Shown piece by piece: positions 9,270 to 17,699 of a stretch of 64,000 bases of DNA (position 1 is the first letter of the stretch; each line of letters starts with the position of its first letter). A model generated the notes under the pieces. It ran no database searches. It saw only the letters and a list, made by a program, of their open reading frames with translations, and was not told the origin of the DNA. This DNA comes from CBDFMR01 sp965249765 (GTDB lineage Bacteria; Bacteroidota; Bacteroidia; Chitinophagales; Saprospiraceae), in the NCBI GenBank assembly GCA_965249765.1, contig CBDFMR010000005.1:2170001-2234000 (forward strand). The letters run 5' to 3'. The position numbers and the translations under genes were made by a program.

Positions 9270-9953
9270 TTAACTCGGTTGCTTAATAGCCTGAGTTATC
9301 TCTCTTTTGCCTGGGGGCCCGGGAAGTTTTAATACGGAAAATCCTACCTGTTTTAAGTTTCTTCTAAATTGGCCTTGTGCACAATATGTGGTCAGAATTC
9401 CACCACTCTTGAGCATCTGATATGCTTTATGCATACATTCCAATGTCCATAATTCAGATTGTGTGTTGGGGTCAAAGGCATCATAAAAAATAATATCATA
9501 TTGCCTATCAGGATTAAATGTGAGGAAATCATCGATATATCTAACAAATTTAAAGCAGCCATTATCGAAAGATTGATCTTCACCGGTTTTTGTTTTGTGC
9601 ATCCCAGTGAAAACTCGATTATAAGTCGAGTCTAGGAATGACATATAGTTGAGATGGTCAATTATGTCTTTGCCCAACGGATATTTGTCGATCGTAGTGT
9701 AATGAACTGCCACTTCATTGCGAATCGTGAAGTCATAAGTCAATATAGCGTTCAACCCTGTACCAAATCCCATCTCGAATACGTCAATTCTCTTTTTATC
9801 TTGTCTAGCCATGAGATCGTGGATACCATGCTTGAGAAAGACATGTCGACTTTCCTGAAGTGCACCATGGTCAGAGTGATAAGTAGTGTTGTATCGAGAA
9901 GAGTAGACCGTATGAGATCCATCCTGACTGGTAATGATTTTATCTTTAGGCAT
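9270..9953 (-). CDS. mnmD: tRNA 5-methylaminomethyl-2-thiouridine methyltransferase, MnmD type
   Basis: 227 residues, equivalent to the methyltransferase half of E. coli MnmC without the FAD oxidase half. The SAM-binding motif FEMGFGTGLNAILT lies near residue 60-73, and DIIFYDAFDPNTQSELW is the characteristic DAF-P catalytic region, followed by LKSGGILTTYCAQGQFRRNL and GPPGKREI. It completes mnm5s2U34 in the wobble position of Lys, Glu and Gln tRNAs. A stand-alone MnmD implies a separate or absent oxidase. The start overlaps the YtxJ-like gene by 8 nt. Confidence 0.87.
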   Translation of the reverse strand: MPKDKIITSQDGSHTVYSSRYNTTYHSDHGALQESRHVFLKHGIHDLMARQDKKRIDVFEMGFGTGLNAILTYDFTIRNEVAVHYTTIDKYPLGKDIIDHLNYMSFLDSTYNRVFTGMHKTKTGEDQSFDNGCFKFVRYIDDFLTFNPDRQYDIIFYDAFDPNTQSELWTLECMHKAYQMLKSGGILTTYCAQGQFRRNLKQVGFSVLKLPGPPGKREITQAIKQPS

Positions 9954-10320
9954 CTTGGGTCGGCAGCATCTGTTCTATTGATATATTAAGATGAGAATCA
10001 TGATAGATAACTTTTCCCTTGTGTAATACAATGGCCTGAGGTGATTCGTGCTTTACTTCCAATAATTCGCTGATAAAATTGGAGGTAGGACGATACTTCA
10101 ATAAATCCAAATAATGACATGACATGATACCATCATCGGACCAAGAGTCTTCAAGTCGCTTTTTAGCAAATGCACTGATAGGGCAGGTCGTGCTATGCTT
10201 AAAGATCAATATGTACTGTGAGTGGGATCGGGCGATAAGTTCATCAACCGCTTCCTCATTTGTCAGAGGAATCCAGTTGAGTGTTTGACTATCCAATTGA
10301 GGGAATTTGAAAAGATGCAA
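9946..10320 (-). CDS. YtxJ-like monothiol redox protein (bacillithiol system)
   Basis: 124 residues, a thioredoxin-fold protein of the YtxJ family. IFKHSTTCPISAFAKKRLE holds the single conserved Cys (T-T-C-P-I-S instead of CxxC). YtxJ-type proteins are linked to bacillithiol, which many Bacteroidota make, and are proposed to act as bacilliredoxins. That role is inferred from the family. It overlaps mnmD by 8 nt and the small lipoprotein gene before it by about 30 nt, so all three are likely one transcript. Confidence 0.75.
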   Translation of the reverse strand: MHLFKFPQLDSQTLNWIPLTNEEAVDELIARSHSQYILIFKHSTTCPISAFAKKRLEDSWSDDGIMSCHYLDLLKYRPTSNFISELLEVKHESPQAIVLHKGKVIYHDSHLNISIEQMLPTQDA

Positions 10321-10450
10321 TTTGAATCGAAGGAATTATCTTCATGTCATATGGACAACCTCTTCCTCCTCTGTTGCATGATGACAACACACTTACCAAT
10401 AACAAGGCAGCGAAAACCTGTGCTAATACTTTGGATTTTTTATGAGACAT
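10289..10450 (-). CDS. Small 53-residue lipoprotein, unknown function
   Basis: A short frame from ATG 10450 to TAG 10289. The translation starts MSHKKSKVLAQVFAALLLV and continues to VLSSC, a clean lipobox with Cys25, then NRGGRGCPYDMK and a short Ile/Ser-rich tail ending in PSIG. A positively charged start, a hydrophobic core and a lipobox with the stop soon after are typical of Bacteroidota mini-lipoproteins. The last 32 nt overlap the YtxJ-like start. No function can be given. The frame is real-looking rather than proven. Confidence 0.6.
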   Translation of the reverse strand: MSHKKSKVLAQVFAALLLVSVLSSCNRGGRGCPYDMKIIPSIQIASFQIPSIG

Positions 10451-10574
10451 AACTATTCAGTATTTTAAGTGTCATATAAGTTTAGTCATAAACGTAAGGC
10501 GGTGCAAGGATATTATTAAATATTGTCATTAATGGAAATAATTTCTACAACTTTGTGAAACTCAATCTATTACG

Positions 10575-11912
10575 TTGCGAGTTCATTTAATTGCTATAGG
10601 AGGAAGTGTAATGCATAATTTGGCTCTTGAGTTAGCTCATCAAGGACACCAAGTTACTGGATCAGATGACGAGATCTACGAGCCCTCGCGCTCTCGACTC
10701 AGTGCTGCAGGATTATTGCCTAATAAAATGGGATGGATCGTGGCTAACATATCAGATGATATCGATTACGTAATATTGGGGATGCACGCTCGAAAAGATA
10801 ATCCAGAATTGGCCAGATCAATTGAGCTTAACTTAAAGGTCGTGTCCTACCCAGAGTTTATATATGAGTGCAGCAAGAACAAGAAAAGACTCGTTGTGGC
10901 AGGGAGTCATGGAAAGACGACAACCACTTCTATGATCATGCATGTGCTCAAGAACCTTGAATATAACTTTGACTACTTGGTAGGGGCACAGTTAGATGGA
11001 TTTGATAGGATGGTACGACTTACAGAAGCTCCTATAATGGTCTTGGAAGGAGACGAGTATTTAAGTTCTCCGATAGACAGAAGACCTAAAATGCTTCATT
11101 ACCATCCAGATGTATGCGTTGTTACAGGAATAGCGTGGGATCATATAAATGTGTATCCTTCATATGAAGGATATAAGGATCAATTCGGATTTTTGCTAAA
11201 TGACATGGACAATGGGAGTAAAGCAATTCTATACTATGATGATGATGAACTACAGCTCTTGGGCAAAGAAAAATATGATACCGAAGTTGAGTATTATAAT
11301 CCACTGACCGTTAATGATAATGGTGAAGTAGTGTATGAGGGAGATATATTCAAAATTTCAATATTCGGTAAACACAATCTCGCAAATATGTCCGCTGCAT
11401 TAAAAGTTTGTGGAGAGGTGGGTATTGACGGCAAAGCATTTTTGCGATCCATAAGTAGTTTTACAGGTGCTTCAAATCGTCTTCAACTTGAGTATGATGT
11501 TGATGACTTGGCCATCTACCGAGATTTTGCTCATGCGCCGTCTAAGGTCAGGGCCACTGTAGAGGCAGTTGCCGAAGAATATATAGGAAGAAAAATGATT
11601 GCCATATTGGAGTTGCACACATTCTCCAGCCTCAACAGTGCATTTTTACCACAGTACAAGGGTGTGTTGAAGGCTGCTGACAAGGCCATCGTCTATTATG
11701 ATGCACATACCCTGGTTATGAAGAGGATGCCCATGTTAGATAAAATGGAAGTCATGAAAGCCTTTGGCACAGAAAATTTGGTAGTAGAAAATGCTCCTGA
11801 AAAACTTACCGATCTCGTGCAAAAATTAGATCCACGCGGTGCGGTTATTTTGATAATGAGCTCAGGTAAAATGGGAGGGGTAGATATTCAGGAAATAATA
11901 TTGAATAAGTAA
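10575..11912 (+). CDS. mpl: UDP-N-acetylmuramate:L-alanyl-gamma-D-glutamyl-meso-DAP ligase (Mpl), murein recycling
   Basis: 445 residues, a Mur ligase. The N-terminal domain starts IAIGGSVMHNLALELAHQGHQVTGSDD. The ATP loop is VVAGSHGKTTTTSMIM near 111, followed by LEGDEYLSSPIDRRPKMLHYHPDVCVVTGIAWDHINV, and the C-terminal part has YRDFAHAPSKVRATVEAV. The GGSVMHNLA start and the overall arrangement favour Mpl, which rejoins recycled tripeptide to UDP-MurNAc, over MurC. The start is TTG 10575, since no in-frame ATG or GTG precedes the conserved first strand. pdhB follows after a 29-bp gap. Confidence 0.85.
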   Translation: MRVHLIAIGGSVMHNLALELAHQGHQVTGSDDEIYEPSRSRLSAAGLLPNKMGWIVANISDDIDYVILGMHARKDNPELARSIELNLKVVSYPEFIYECSKNKKRLVVAGSHGKTTTTSMIMHVLKNLEYNFDYLVGAQLDGFDRMVRLTEAPIMVLEGDEYLSSPIDRRPKMLHYHPDVCVVTGIAWDHINVYPSYEGYKDQFGFLLNDMDNGSKAILYYDDDELQLLGKEKYDTEVEYYNPLTVNDNGEVVYEGDIFKISIFGKHNLANMSAALKVCGEVGIDGKAFLRSISSFTGASNRLQLEYDVDDLAIYRDFAHAPSKVRATVEAVAEEYIGRKMIAILELHTFSSLNSAFLPQYKGVLKAADKAIVYYDAHTLVMKRMPMLDKMEVMKAFGTENLVVENAPEKLTDLVQKLDPRGAVILIMSSGKMGGVDIQEIILNK

Positions 11913-11941
11913 TAAATTTGCTAGCAATAAAAGATTGATAG

Positions 11942-12928
11942 ATGTCAAGGATTTTGACCTTAAGAGATTCGCTCAATGAGGCAATGAGCGAAGAAATGAG
12001 AAGAGATGAGACTGTCTTTTTAATGGGAGAAGAGGTCGCCGAGTACAATGGTGCCTATAAAGTCAGTAGAGGAATGCTTGATGAGTTTGGACCTAAGAGA
12101 GTAATCGACACCCCGATTGCAGAGCTTGGATTTGCAGGAATTGGGGTGGGAGCGGCAATGAACGGTCTTCGGCCAATTGTAGAGTTTATGACTTGGAATT
12201 TTGCTGTTTTGGCTTTTGACCAAATTGTCAACAACGCTGCTAAGACACTCAGCCAATCAGCAGGACAGTTTAACTGTCCTATCGTATTCAGAGGACCTTC
12301 AGGTTCTGCGGGACAATTGGCACAGCAGCATTCACAGTCGTTCGAGTCTTGGATAGCCAACTGCCCGGGCCTGAAAGTAGTTTCTTGCATAGATCCGGCT
12401 GATGCCAAAGGATTGTTGAAATCCGCCATTAGGGATGATGATCCGGTATGTATCATGGAGGCAGAATCAATGTATGGTCTCAAGGGAGAAGTTCCTGATG
12501 AAGAATATCTCGTCCCTATCGGCAAGGCAATAGTCCGCCGAGAAGGAACAGACGTCACCATTGTTTCTTATAATAAGATGATGGAGGTGTCAAAAAAAGC
12601 TGCTGAAGAACTTCAAAAGCAAGGAATTTCTGCTGAAGTGATTGATCTGCGAACGATTAGACCCATGGACCATGAAGCAATAGTTGAGTCCGTCAAAAAA
12701 ACCAACAGGCTGGTGGTAGTCGATGAATCATGGCCTTTTGCTGGGGTTTCTGCAGAGGTCACTTATGAAGTTCAGAAGTATGCATTTGATTATCTAGATG
12801 CACCAATCGTCCGAGTCAATTCGGCTGATACATCCTTGCCCTATGCACCAACGTTAGTTGAAGAATATCTCCCCAATCCCGCAAAAGTAATAGAAGCCGT
12901 GAAGCAGGTAACTTATTCTGAAAATTAG
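11942..12928 (+). CDS. pdhB: Pyruvate dehydrogenase E1 component, beta subunit
   Basis: 328 residues, full length for E1-beta. The N terminus LRDSLNEAMSEEMRRDETVFLMGEEVAEYNGAYKVSRGM carries the conserved Glu (MGEEV) that activates thiamine diphosphate; the transketolase C-domain includes EVIDLRTIRPMDHEAI and VDESWPFAG. It pairs with an alpha subunit that is not in this window. The enzyme's E2 needs lipoylation, which LipB (1914) would start. The stop overlaps the convergent O-antigen ligase stop by 4 nt. Confidence 0.93.
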   Translation: MSRILTLRDSLNEAMSEEMRRDETVFLMGEEVAEYNGAYKVSRGMLDEFGPKRVIDTPIAELGFAGIGVGAAMNGLRPIVEFMTWNFAVLAFDQIVNNAAKTLSQSAGQFNCPIVFRGPSGSAGQLAQQHSQSFESWIANCPGLKVVSCIDPADAKGLLKSAIRDDDPVCIMEAESMYGLKGEVPDEEYLVPIGKAIVRREGTDVTIVSYNKMMEVSKKAAEELQKQGISAEVIDLRTIRPMDHEAIVESVKKTNRLVVVDESWPFAGVSAEVTYEVQKYAFDYLDAPIVRVNSADTSLPYAPTLVEEYLPNPAKVIEAVKQVTYSEN

Positions 12929-14190
12929 GGGATTGTTACTGTTTTCTCTGTCTTGACCAGTTGATTTAGCCCTATCAATGTAATAACTAGGTAAAAGGCG
13001 ACCCCGACCGCATTTTCTATACTATGCTCTGTCATGAAAGACATGAATATCATCACCTGCAAGGCAATGAAGATTGGAACCTTATAATTATGCTGGTAAA
13101 ATATCGGAAAAAAGAAAGCCACTATAAACAGTATTAATCCAACGATTCCATTTGCGGCCAGTACATAGATTAGTTGGTTGTGAGGCATTCTTACTGCCGT
13201 CATTTCAGGATAGTTCTTATTGAGGCTAGCTTCCATTCTGGAATATAAATTTCCACTTCCGATACCCACAATTGGAGATTCCTTCCAGAGTTCTAGGGCT
13301 ATCTCGATGCTTATTAATCTTCCCGAATCAGAATAAAGATGCTTCTTGTTGGTTTTATACATTTTGGCATCATGGATCATATAATTGATCTTATTCTGGA
13401 GACTAGGGACAGTCTTGTATGCAAGGAATGGAATAACTAGAAGGGCCAGCATGGATATAATCCCTAGCATCTTATTTTTCAATATTAATACTTTCGTAAA
13501 TATCAGGACGAATAGTCCTGAATAGATCAATAGTAAGCCCGTTCGGACAGCGAGGAAATGCATGAAAAGGAAAAGATAAAGCGTTGCTATTAGCAATAAG
13601 TAGAAAGTCAACTTTCTTCGGAATGAATAGGAAGTAAGGACATGGACGCCAGTCACGACTCCTACAGCCATGAGGCTTGCAAATCTGATATGGCTACCGG
13701 GTGTAGGCATTGGATGTCCTCTTTTAAGTAAAAAGTTAATTTCTTCATAGCTTCCGATGTACTGTCCCCATATCCATAGGCTCAGCAGACATAAGTATCC
13801 AATTAGAACAAACATTAACATTCTGATTTGACGACTTGAAAACTTCGGTAGAGCAATGAAAGCTAGAGGTAGTCCAATAAAAGGTAATTTGATTCTTAGC
13901 CGTTCGAGAAGATGAATTTGATCAGTTGACTGCCAGAAACTGAATAAAACAATAAAGAACATCAGTGTCAGTACCCAGTATTGGGGATGCTTCATAGGGC
14001 TCATCATGTTGGAAATACCTTCCTTATCTATGCTTAGTTGAAATCCATTTCTGGAATTGCTAATATCAAGTAGACTAATCACTATCAGACTAATCACTGA
14101 TACTGATAAGAGAAAGTAGGATAGAGGATAGAAGATGATGATCAAGATGATCACGACAAGTGTAAGGCGCGTTTTGTTGAATGAAACCAA
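12925..14190 (-). CDS. O-antigen ligase / polymerase family membrane protein (Wzy_C)
   Basis: 421 residues with about ten to twelve hydrophobic helices. A long periplasmic loop (residues ~245-330) contains WKESPIVGIGSGNLYSRME and RMPHNQLIYVLAANGIVGL. The P-H-N-x-L segment is the Wzy_C/O-antigen ligase hallmark. It would join polysaccharide to lipid A core or polymerise surface glycans at the periplasmic face of the inner membrane. No glycan cluster surrounds it; a flippase and a sulfotransferase lie 28 kb away (40951-43235). It converges on pdhB. Confidence 0.8.
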   Translation of the reverse strand: MVSFNKTRLTLVVIILIIIFYPLSYFLLSVSVISLIVISLLDISNSRNGFQLSIDKEGISNMMSPMKHPQYWVLTLMFFIVLFSFWQSTDQIHLLERLRIKLPFIGLPLAFIALPKFSSRQIRMLMFVLIGYLCLLSLWIWGQYIGSYEEINFLLKRGHPMPTPGSHIRFASLMAVGVVTGVHVLTSYSFRRKLTFYLLLIATLYLFLFMHFLAVRTGLLLIYSGLFVLIFTKVLILKNKMLGIISMLALLVIPFLAYKTVPSLQNKINYMIHDAKMYKTNKKHLYSDSGRLISIEIALELWKESPIVGIGSGNLYSRMEASLNKNYPEMTAVRMPHNQLIYVLAANGIVGLILFIVAFFFPIFYQHNYKVPIFIALQVMIFMSFMTEHSIENAVGVAFYLVITLIGLNQLVKTEKTVTIP

Positions 14191-14382
14191 GGCAGTAGTA
14201 ATGTTTCGTAATTAGCTTATTGACAGCAAAGGAAACTAAATTCGAGCATGATTTTTTGACTTAGGGAATAAAAATTGATCTATGGTAATAACAATGGCGA
14301 TAAGCATGTATCCACTAAATACTAAATATGTACATGGTCGTGCTGAAACTGGTAAGCAAAGAATTAAAAATAGAAGAAGGTT

Positions 14383-14700
14383 TTAAGGATTTTTGTTCAG
14401 TTTGTCACTTAACCATTCATGATATCCTTTATTATATTCAATGTCATGTTTGCAAATGCAGGGGACATCATATTCATGGAGAACTGTAACTCTTTTCAGA
14501 ATTTTGGACCATAATTCATATGAAGATTTCATTATGGTTATATATTCCTCCTCCTCTACTAATTCGTCATTCCAATAATAAATAGACGTGCTAATAGTAA
14601 TGTTACTACAAGCTATTAATTTCTCCTGGAGCAAGATCTTCGATATCATGACTGCATGTTTTTTGCTTGGATGGGTCACATAAATAGAAATGGCTTTCAT
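14383..14700 (-). CDS. cutA: Divalent cation tolerance protein CutA
   Basis: 105 residues from ATG 14700 (MKAISIYVTHPSKKHA); the longer frame upstream overlaps the neighbouring gene and lacks homology. Family features are AxxISKILLQEKLIACSNI, YYWNDELVEEEEYITIMKSS and HEYDVPCICKHDIEYNKGYHEWL (family pattern HPYEvPxI...GnxxYxxWl). CutA forms trimers. Its copper-tolerance role in E. coli is disputed and its general function is unclear. It starts within 2 nt of the stop of the kinase gene, so the two are probably co-transcribed. Confidence 0.87.
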   Translation of the reverse strand: MKAISIYVTHPSKKHAVMISKILLQEKLIACSNITISTSIYYWNDELVEEEEYITIMKSSYELWSKILKRVTVLHEYDVPCICKHDIEYNKGYHEWLSDKLNKNP

Positions 14701-14701
14701 G

Positions 14702-15529
14702 CTACGGGTGGTTTTTATTGAAGTGATACCGAGCGAGATGGTCAATCGGGGAGTGGATGATATTTTCTATTCTATATCCTTCGGATTTGCAAAGGTGCCT
14801 GAGAGTATTTTGGTAGGTCATTGCTATCCCACCGACAAATCCGATCAATTTCGATTGAGCGTAATAACTGCTCACCGACTTTAGAAATTCACGGAATTCA
14901 AGGGCAACTAATTCCTGGCAGTAAGGATGGTCCGACTCAGAAAGCACTTCTGAGAACTTAGCAATGAACGCATTGGGACGTTGATCATTGTACAGGTGAC
15001 CTAATACAATTATGCGATCCATGTCAAATATTTTATCTAAAAGAGTCTGGATCTCATTTGGCAAATTCTTGTTGTAGTAGTCACGTAGTAGGCGCCTTCC
15101 CATAGAGGACCCACCTCCATCATCATTGATTAGATAGCCCATGCTTTGTTTTCTGGAGGTTATGTTTTGACCGTCAAACATTCCGAAGTTGCTTCCGGTA
15201 CCCAGAATACTGGCGATTCCTGATCTCTCTCCAAAGAGTGCTATGCCGGCAGCGGTAAGATCATCGGAAATATTTAGATTGCAATTAAGCTTCGTGAAAT
15301 GAGACAACTCTGATTCCACTTGGGCTCTTGTAAGGTCATTAATTCCACTTCCATAATAATACAGTGAATCGGTTATACCTAGGCTATTTGCTAATTCTGG
15401 GTAAAAAGAAATGGGGTTTCCTACAAGTGGGTTATATCCTGGAGAGTGTATCCTCTCTACAATTTCACCTTCATTGTTTACGATTGCCCAAGAGGTTTTG
15501 GTAGATCCAGCATCGGCTACTATAATCAT
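14702..15529 (-). CDS. N-acetylglucosamine kinase-like ATPase (BadF/BadG/BcrA family)
   Basis: 275 residues with the ASKHA fold. Phosphate-1 motif VADAGSTKTSWAIV at the N terminus, GSGINDLTRAQVESEL, SILGTGSNFGMFDG as phosphate-2, and a glycine-rich LINDDGGGSSMGRRLLRDYY segment typical of GlcNAc kinases. Probably phosphorylates amino sugars from cell-wall turnover, which would fit with mpl nearby, but glucosamine or other sugar substrates are possible. It lies divergent from hbd with only 42 bp between the starts. Confidence 0.8.
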   Translation of the reverse strand: MIIVADAGSTKTSWAIVNNEGEIVERIHSPGYNPLVGNPISFYPELANSLGITDSLYYYGSGINDLTRAQVESELSHFTKLNCNLNISDDLTAAGIALFGERSGIASILGTGSNFGMFDGQNITSRKQSMGYLINDDGGGSSMGRRLLRDYYNKNLPNEIQTLLDKIFDMDRIIVLGHLYNDQRPNAFIAKFSEVLSESDHPYCQELVALEFREFLKSVSSYYAQSKLIGFVGGIAMTYQNTLRHLCKSEGYRIENIIHSPIDHLARYHFNKNHP

Positions 15530-15541
15530 GGGTTAGGTTTT

Positions 15542-15549
15542 TATCTTTG
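15542..15549 (+). promoter_or_regulatory. -7 promoter element for hbd
   Basis: TATCTTTG matches the Bacteroidota TAnnTTTG -7 element and lies 22 nt before the hbd start codon, a normal distance. No TTG is found 19-20 nt upstream, so the -33 element is weak. Confidence 0.55.
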
Positions 15550-15571
15550 CTCCTGCAAATTAATAAAGCAA

Positions 15572-16459
15572 ATGAAGAAAGTTACTGTAATAGGTGCTGG
15601 TACAATGGGTAATGGAATTGCTCATGTTTTTGCTATGAAAGGTCATAGTGTCACGTTATGTGATATTTCAGCGGAAGCACTGGACCGAGCCATGAAGACC
15701 ATCGGAAAGAATCTCGATAGAATGCTTGCCAAGGAGAGAATCTCTGAGACAGATCGGAATGAAACTCTAGATCGAATTACCACTGAGACAAATATGGCTG
15801 AGGCGGTCAAGGAATCAGAGTTGGTAGTAGAGGCCGCAACTGAGAACATAGATCTCAAGATGAAGATATTTCAGGACCTTGATTTGAACACTTCAAAGGA
15901 TTGCATTTTAGCTACCAACACTTCCTCTATAAGTATAACAAAGATAGGGGCGGCATGTAAGGATCCATCAAGAGTTATAGGAATGCATTTTATGAATCCT
16001 GTGCCTGTGATGAAATTAGTAGAAGTAATCCGAGGATATAGTACTTCTGATGAGGTGACAGCGAAGGTCATGTCCTTAAGTAAGCAATTGGGTAAGGTGC
16101 CTGTCGAAGTAAATGATTATCCTGGGTTTATAGCTAATAGGATATTAATGCCTATGATAAATGAGGCGATATATAGCCTGTACGAAGGAGTCGCTGGAGT
16201 AGAAGAAATAGATACCGTGATGATGCTTGGAATGGCTCATCCAATGGGGCCATTGCATCTTGCTGATTTTATAGGATTGGATGTATGTCATTCAATCTTA
16301 AACGTACTTTATGCTGGATTTGGCAATCCTAAATATGCTCCATGCCCATTGCTTGTGAATATGGTAGCTGCAGGAAAGCTTGGAGTGAAATCTGGTGAAG
16401 GATTCTATAATTATAGCAAGGGTCCTAAAGAGAAAATAGTGTCAAGTAATTTCTTGTAG
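15572..16459 (+). CDS. hbd: 3-hydroxybutyryl-CoA dehydrogenase
   Basis: 295 residues from ATG 15572; the longer upstream frame runs through the divergent gene and is discarded. The Rossmann motif VIGAGTMGNGIAHVFAMKGH, ATNTSSISITKIG, MHFMNPVPVMKLVEVI (with the catalytic His) and NDYPGFIANRILMPMINEA are all present. It oxidises or reduces 3-hydroxybutyryl-CoA with NAD(P) in fatty acid or butyrate/PHB metabolism. A TAnnTTTG element lies just upstream. It stands alone with no beta-oxidation partners nearby. Confidence 0.92.
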   Translation: MKKVTVIGAGTMGNGIAHVFAMKGHSVTLCDISAEALDRAMKTIGKNLDRMLAKERISETDRNETLDRITTETNMAEAVKESELVVEAATENIDLKMKIFQDLDLNTSKDCILATNTSSISITKIGAACKDPSRVIGMHFMNPVPVMKLVEVIRGYSTSDEVTAKVMSLSKQLGKVPVEVNDYPGFIANRILMPMINEAIYSLYEGVAGVEEIDTVMMLGMAHPMGPLHLADFIGLDVCHSILNVLYAGFGNPKYAPCPLLVNMVAAGKLGVKSGEGFYNYSKGPKEKIVSSNFL

Positions 16460-16517
16460 TTCTTGTTAATGAGCTGTTAACGAATGTGAATCGCTCCTCA
16501 TATATCATTTCCATACA

Positions 16518-16525
16518 TAAATTTG
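16518..16525 (+). promoter_or_regulatory. -7 promoter element for the DUF1573 lipoprotein gene
   Basis: TAAATTTG matches TAnnTTTG, 38 nt upstream of ATG 16564. There is no matching TTG at the expected -33 distance. Confidence 0.45.
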
Positions 16526-16563
16526 ATTCGTCAAACAGTCATTAATTCACAAAACAATAGATA

Positions 16564-17100
16564 ATGAAAATTTTAAAATTAGCAAGTTTTTTACTCGCAA
16601 TGGGTTTTATCGTAACCTCTTGCAAAAATGAAAAAGCAGCAGATGATACCAGGGAGAGTTTGGTTCAGGCTGATGCTACTACAAGAGGTGCTGAAAACAC
16701 TGCAGCAAATGTTGTCTCAAAAAAAGCAGAACCTGCAGTTCCAGTAGGTCCATTGACATCAATTGTATTTTCAGAAGATAGTTGGGACTTTGGCGAAGTG
16801 ATGGAGGGAGAAAAAGTAGTTCATGAGTATGCTTTCAAAAATACTGGTAAAGAACCTCTAATCATAAGCAATGCTAAAGGTAGCTGTGGTTGTACTGTTT
16901 CTGATTGGCCACGTGAGCCTATCCCAGTAGGTGAATCTGGAGTCATCAAAGTACAGTTTGACTCAAAAAATAAAGGTAAAGTAGGTGGACAAGCTCAGTC
17001 AAAGAGAGTTACCATTACTGCTAATACTGATCCAGCGATAACATACATTACTATAAAAGGTAAGGTATTGAAAGAAGAAGGTGCTGCTAATCCTAGCTAA
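16564..17100 (+). CDS. DUF1573 domain lipoprotein
   Basis: 178 residues. Signal with lipobox FIVTSC (Cys20), a low-complexity Ala/Asp/Glu-rich linker to ~60, then a DUF1573 immunoglobulin-like domain: WDFGEVMEGEKVVHEYAFKNTGKEPLIISNAKGSCGCTVSDWP, ending ITIKGKV. The GSCGCT motif is typical. DUF1573 proteins are very common in Bacteroidota and resemble ASH/MSP domains; their role is unknown, with an envelope location inferred from the lipobox. A strong terminator hairpin follows at 17126. Confidence 0.88.
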   Translation: MKILKLASFLLAMGFIVTSCKNEKAADDTRESLVQADATTRGAENTAANVVSKKAEPAVPVGPLTSIVFSEDSWDFGEVMEGEKVVHEYAFKNTGKEPLIISNAKGSCGCTVSDWPREPIPVGESGVIKVQFDSKNKGKVGGQAQSKRVTITANTDPAITYITIKGKVLKEEGAANPS

Positions 17101-17125
17101 ATAGCATTCTTTTAAAAATATAAGA

Positions 17126-17158
17126 GTGATCACCTACGCAGGTGGTCACTTTTTTTTT
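17126..17158 (+). terminator. Rho-independent terminator after the DUF1573 gene
   Basis: GTGATCACCT and AGGTGGTCAC pair (one T-G wobble) around loop ACGC, followed by a run of nine T. Confidence 0.85.
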
Positions 17159-17203
17159 ATTCAATTTATTCGTGATTTCTATTTCCAAACTGAATAATGT
17201 ATC

Positions 17204-17211
17204 TAGATTTG
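17204..17211 (+). promoter_or_regulatory. -7 promoter element for tRNA-Ser
   Basis: TAGATTTG fits TAnnTTTG and lies 31 nt before the tRNA 5-prime end. No clear -33 TTG is present. Confidence 0.45.
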
Positions 17212-17241
17212 CAGTCGCTCTAAAAAAGCAAAGATTTAGAT

Positions 17242-17332
17242 GGAAGAGTGGCAGAGCTGGTTTAATGCACCGGTCTTGAAAACCGACGTACGTTCACGCG
17301 TACCGGGGGTTCGAATCCCTCCTCTTCCGCCA
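17242..17332 (+). tRNA. tRNA-Ser (anticodon TGA)
   Basis: Acceptor arms GGAAGAG (17242-17248) and CTCTTCC (17322-17328) pair fully, with discriminator G and an encoded CCA. The anticodon loop CTTGAAA gives TGA, reading UCA/UCG codons. A long variable arm and the T arm GGGGGTTCGAATCCCTC mark it as a serine class II tRNA. A terminator hairpin begins 9 nt downstream. The neighbouring sequence is the insertion site of an IS1634-family element. Confidence 0.96.
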
Positions 17333-17340
17333 AATTAATG

Positions 17341-17370
17341 ACCACTTGCCTGAGGCAGGTGGTTTTTTTT
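17341..17370 (+). terminator. Rho-independent terminator after tRNA-Ser
   Basis: ACCACTTGCC and GGCAGGTGGT form a 10-bp stem with one wobble around TGA, followed by T8. Confidence 0.88.
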
Positions 17371-17399
17371 ATATCCGTATTCAAACTTTGCCTAACCGA

Positions 17400-17567
17400 A
17401 GGACTTGTCGTTAATAAGAATCTCGTGTCTTTCGTTTCTTTTCCCAGAGGAGCGATTCGTCCTGCCCACCCGCTTTGCGGTTTCTTCTCTCAAAGGTCAT
17501 TAAGACCTTTACTTTTGCAAGCAAAAGTTCGTTCATCAATTTCTGAACATCCGCTCATCCATGTTTC
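17400..17567 (+). repeat. Direct repeat copy 1 (target duplication left of IS1634-family element)
   Basis: 168 bases identical to 19392-19559 in the same orientation. It begins just before GGACTTGTCGTTAATAAG and ends with CATCCATGTTTC. It contains two adjacent perfect stem-loops: AAAGGTC/GACCTTT (17492-17510) and ACTTTTGC/GCAAAAGT (17511-17528). The last base is shared with the first base of the IS terminal repeat, so the duplication is 167 or 168 bp. Confidence 0.95.
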
Positions 17568-17601
17568 TTGACTTTGACACTTGTATGAGAGAAATCGTCT
17601 G

Positions 17602-17633
17602 AAACCCTTGCAGGGTAAGGGTTTAGTTTTTTT
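17602..17633 (+). terminator. Terminator-like hairpin inside the IS left end
   Basis: AAACCCTT and AAGGGTTT form a perfect 8-bp stem around a 7-nt loop, followed closely by T7. It lies between the left inverted repeat and the transposase start. Many IS elements use such a structure to block transcription from flanking DNA; here that role is inferred. Confidence 0.6.
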
Positions 17634-17699
17634 ATAGTGTAAATTGTATTGCGAAGACAGTTTGTTTTTCTAAGAAATTATTAATATAATGTAGTTATT

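Noticed and set aside
12055..12561. 168-codon frame antisense to pdhB
   Set aside because: Fully inside a strongly conserved gene; composition is that of a shadow frame, with no homology.
16465..16482. GTTAATG-N4-GTTAACG, another 11-bp-period repeat resembling the Pho-box arrays
   Set aside because: No -7 element lies 9 nt downstream, and the next gene (DUF1573) has no phosphate link; probably chance in AT-rich DNA.
17338..17571. 77-codon frame through the direct repeat, and its copy at 19378-19608
   Set aside because: Both are translations of the duplicated target DNA and IS ends; no protein-like features.
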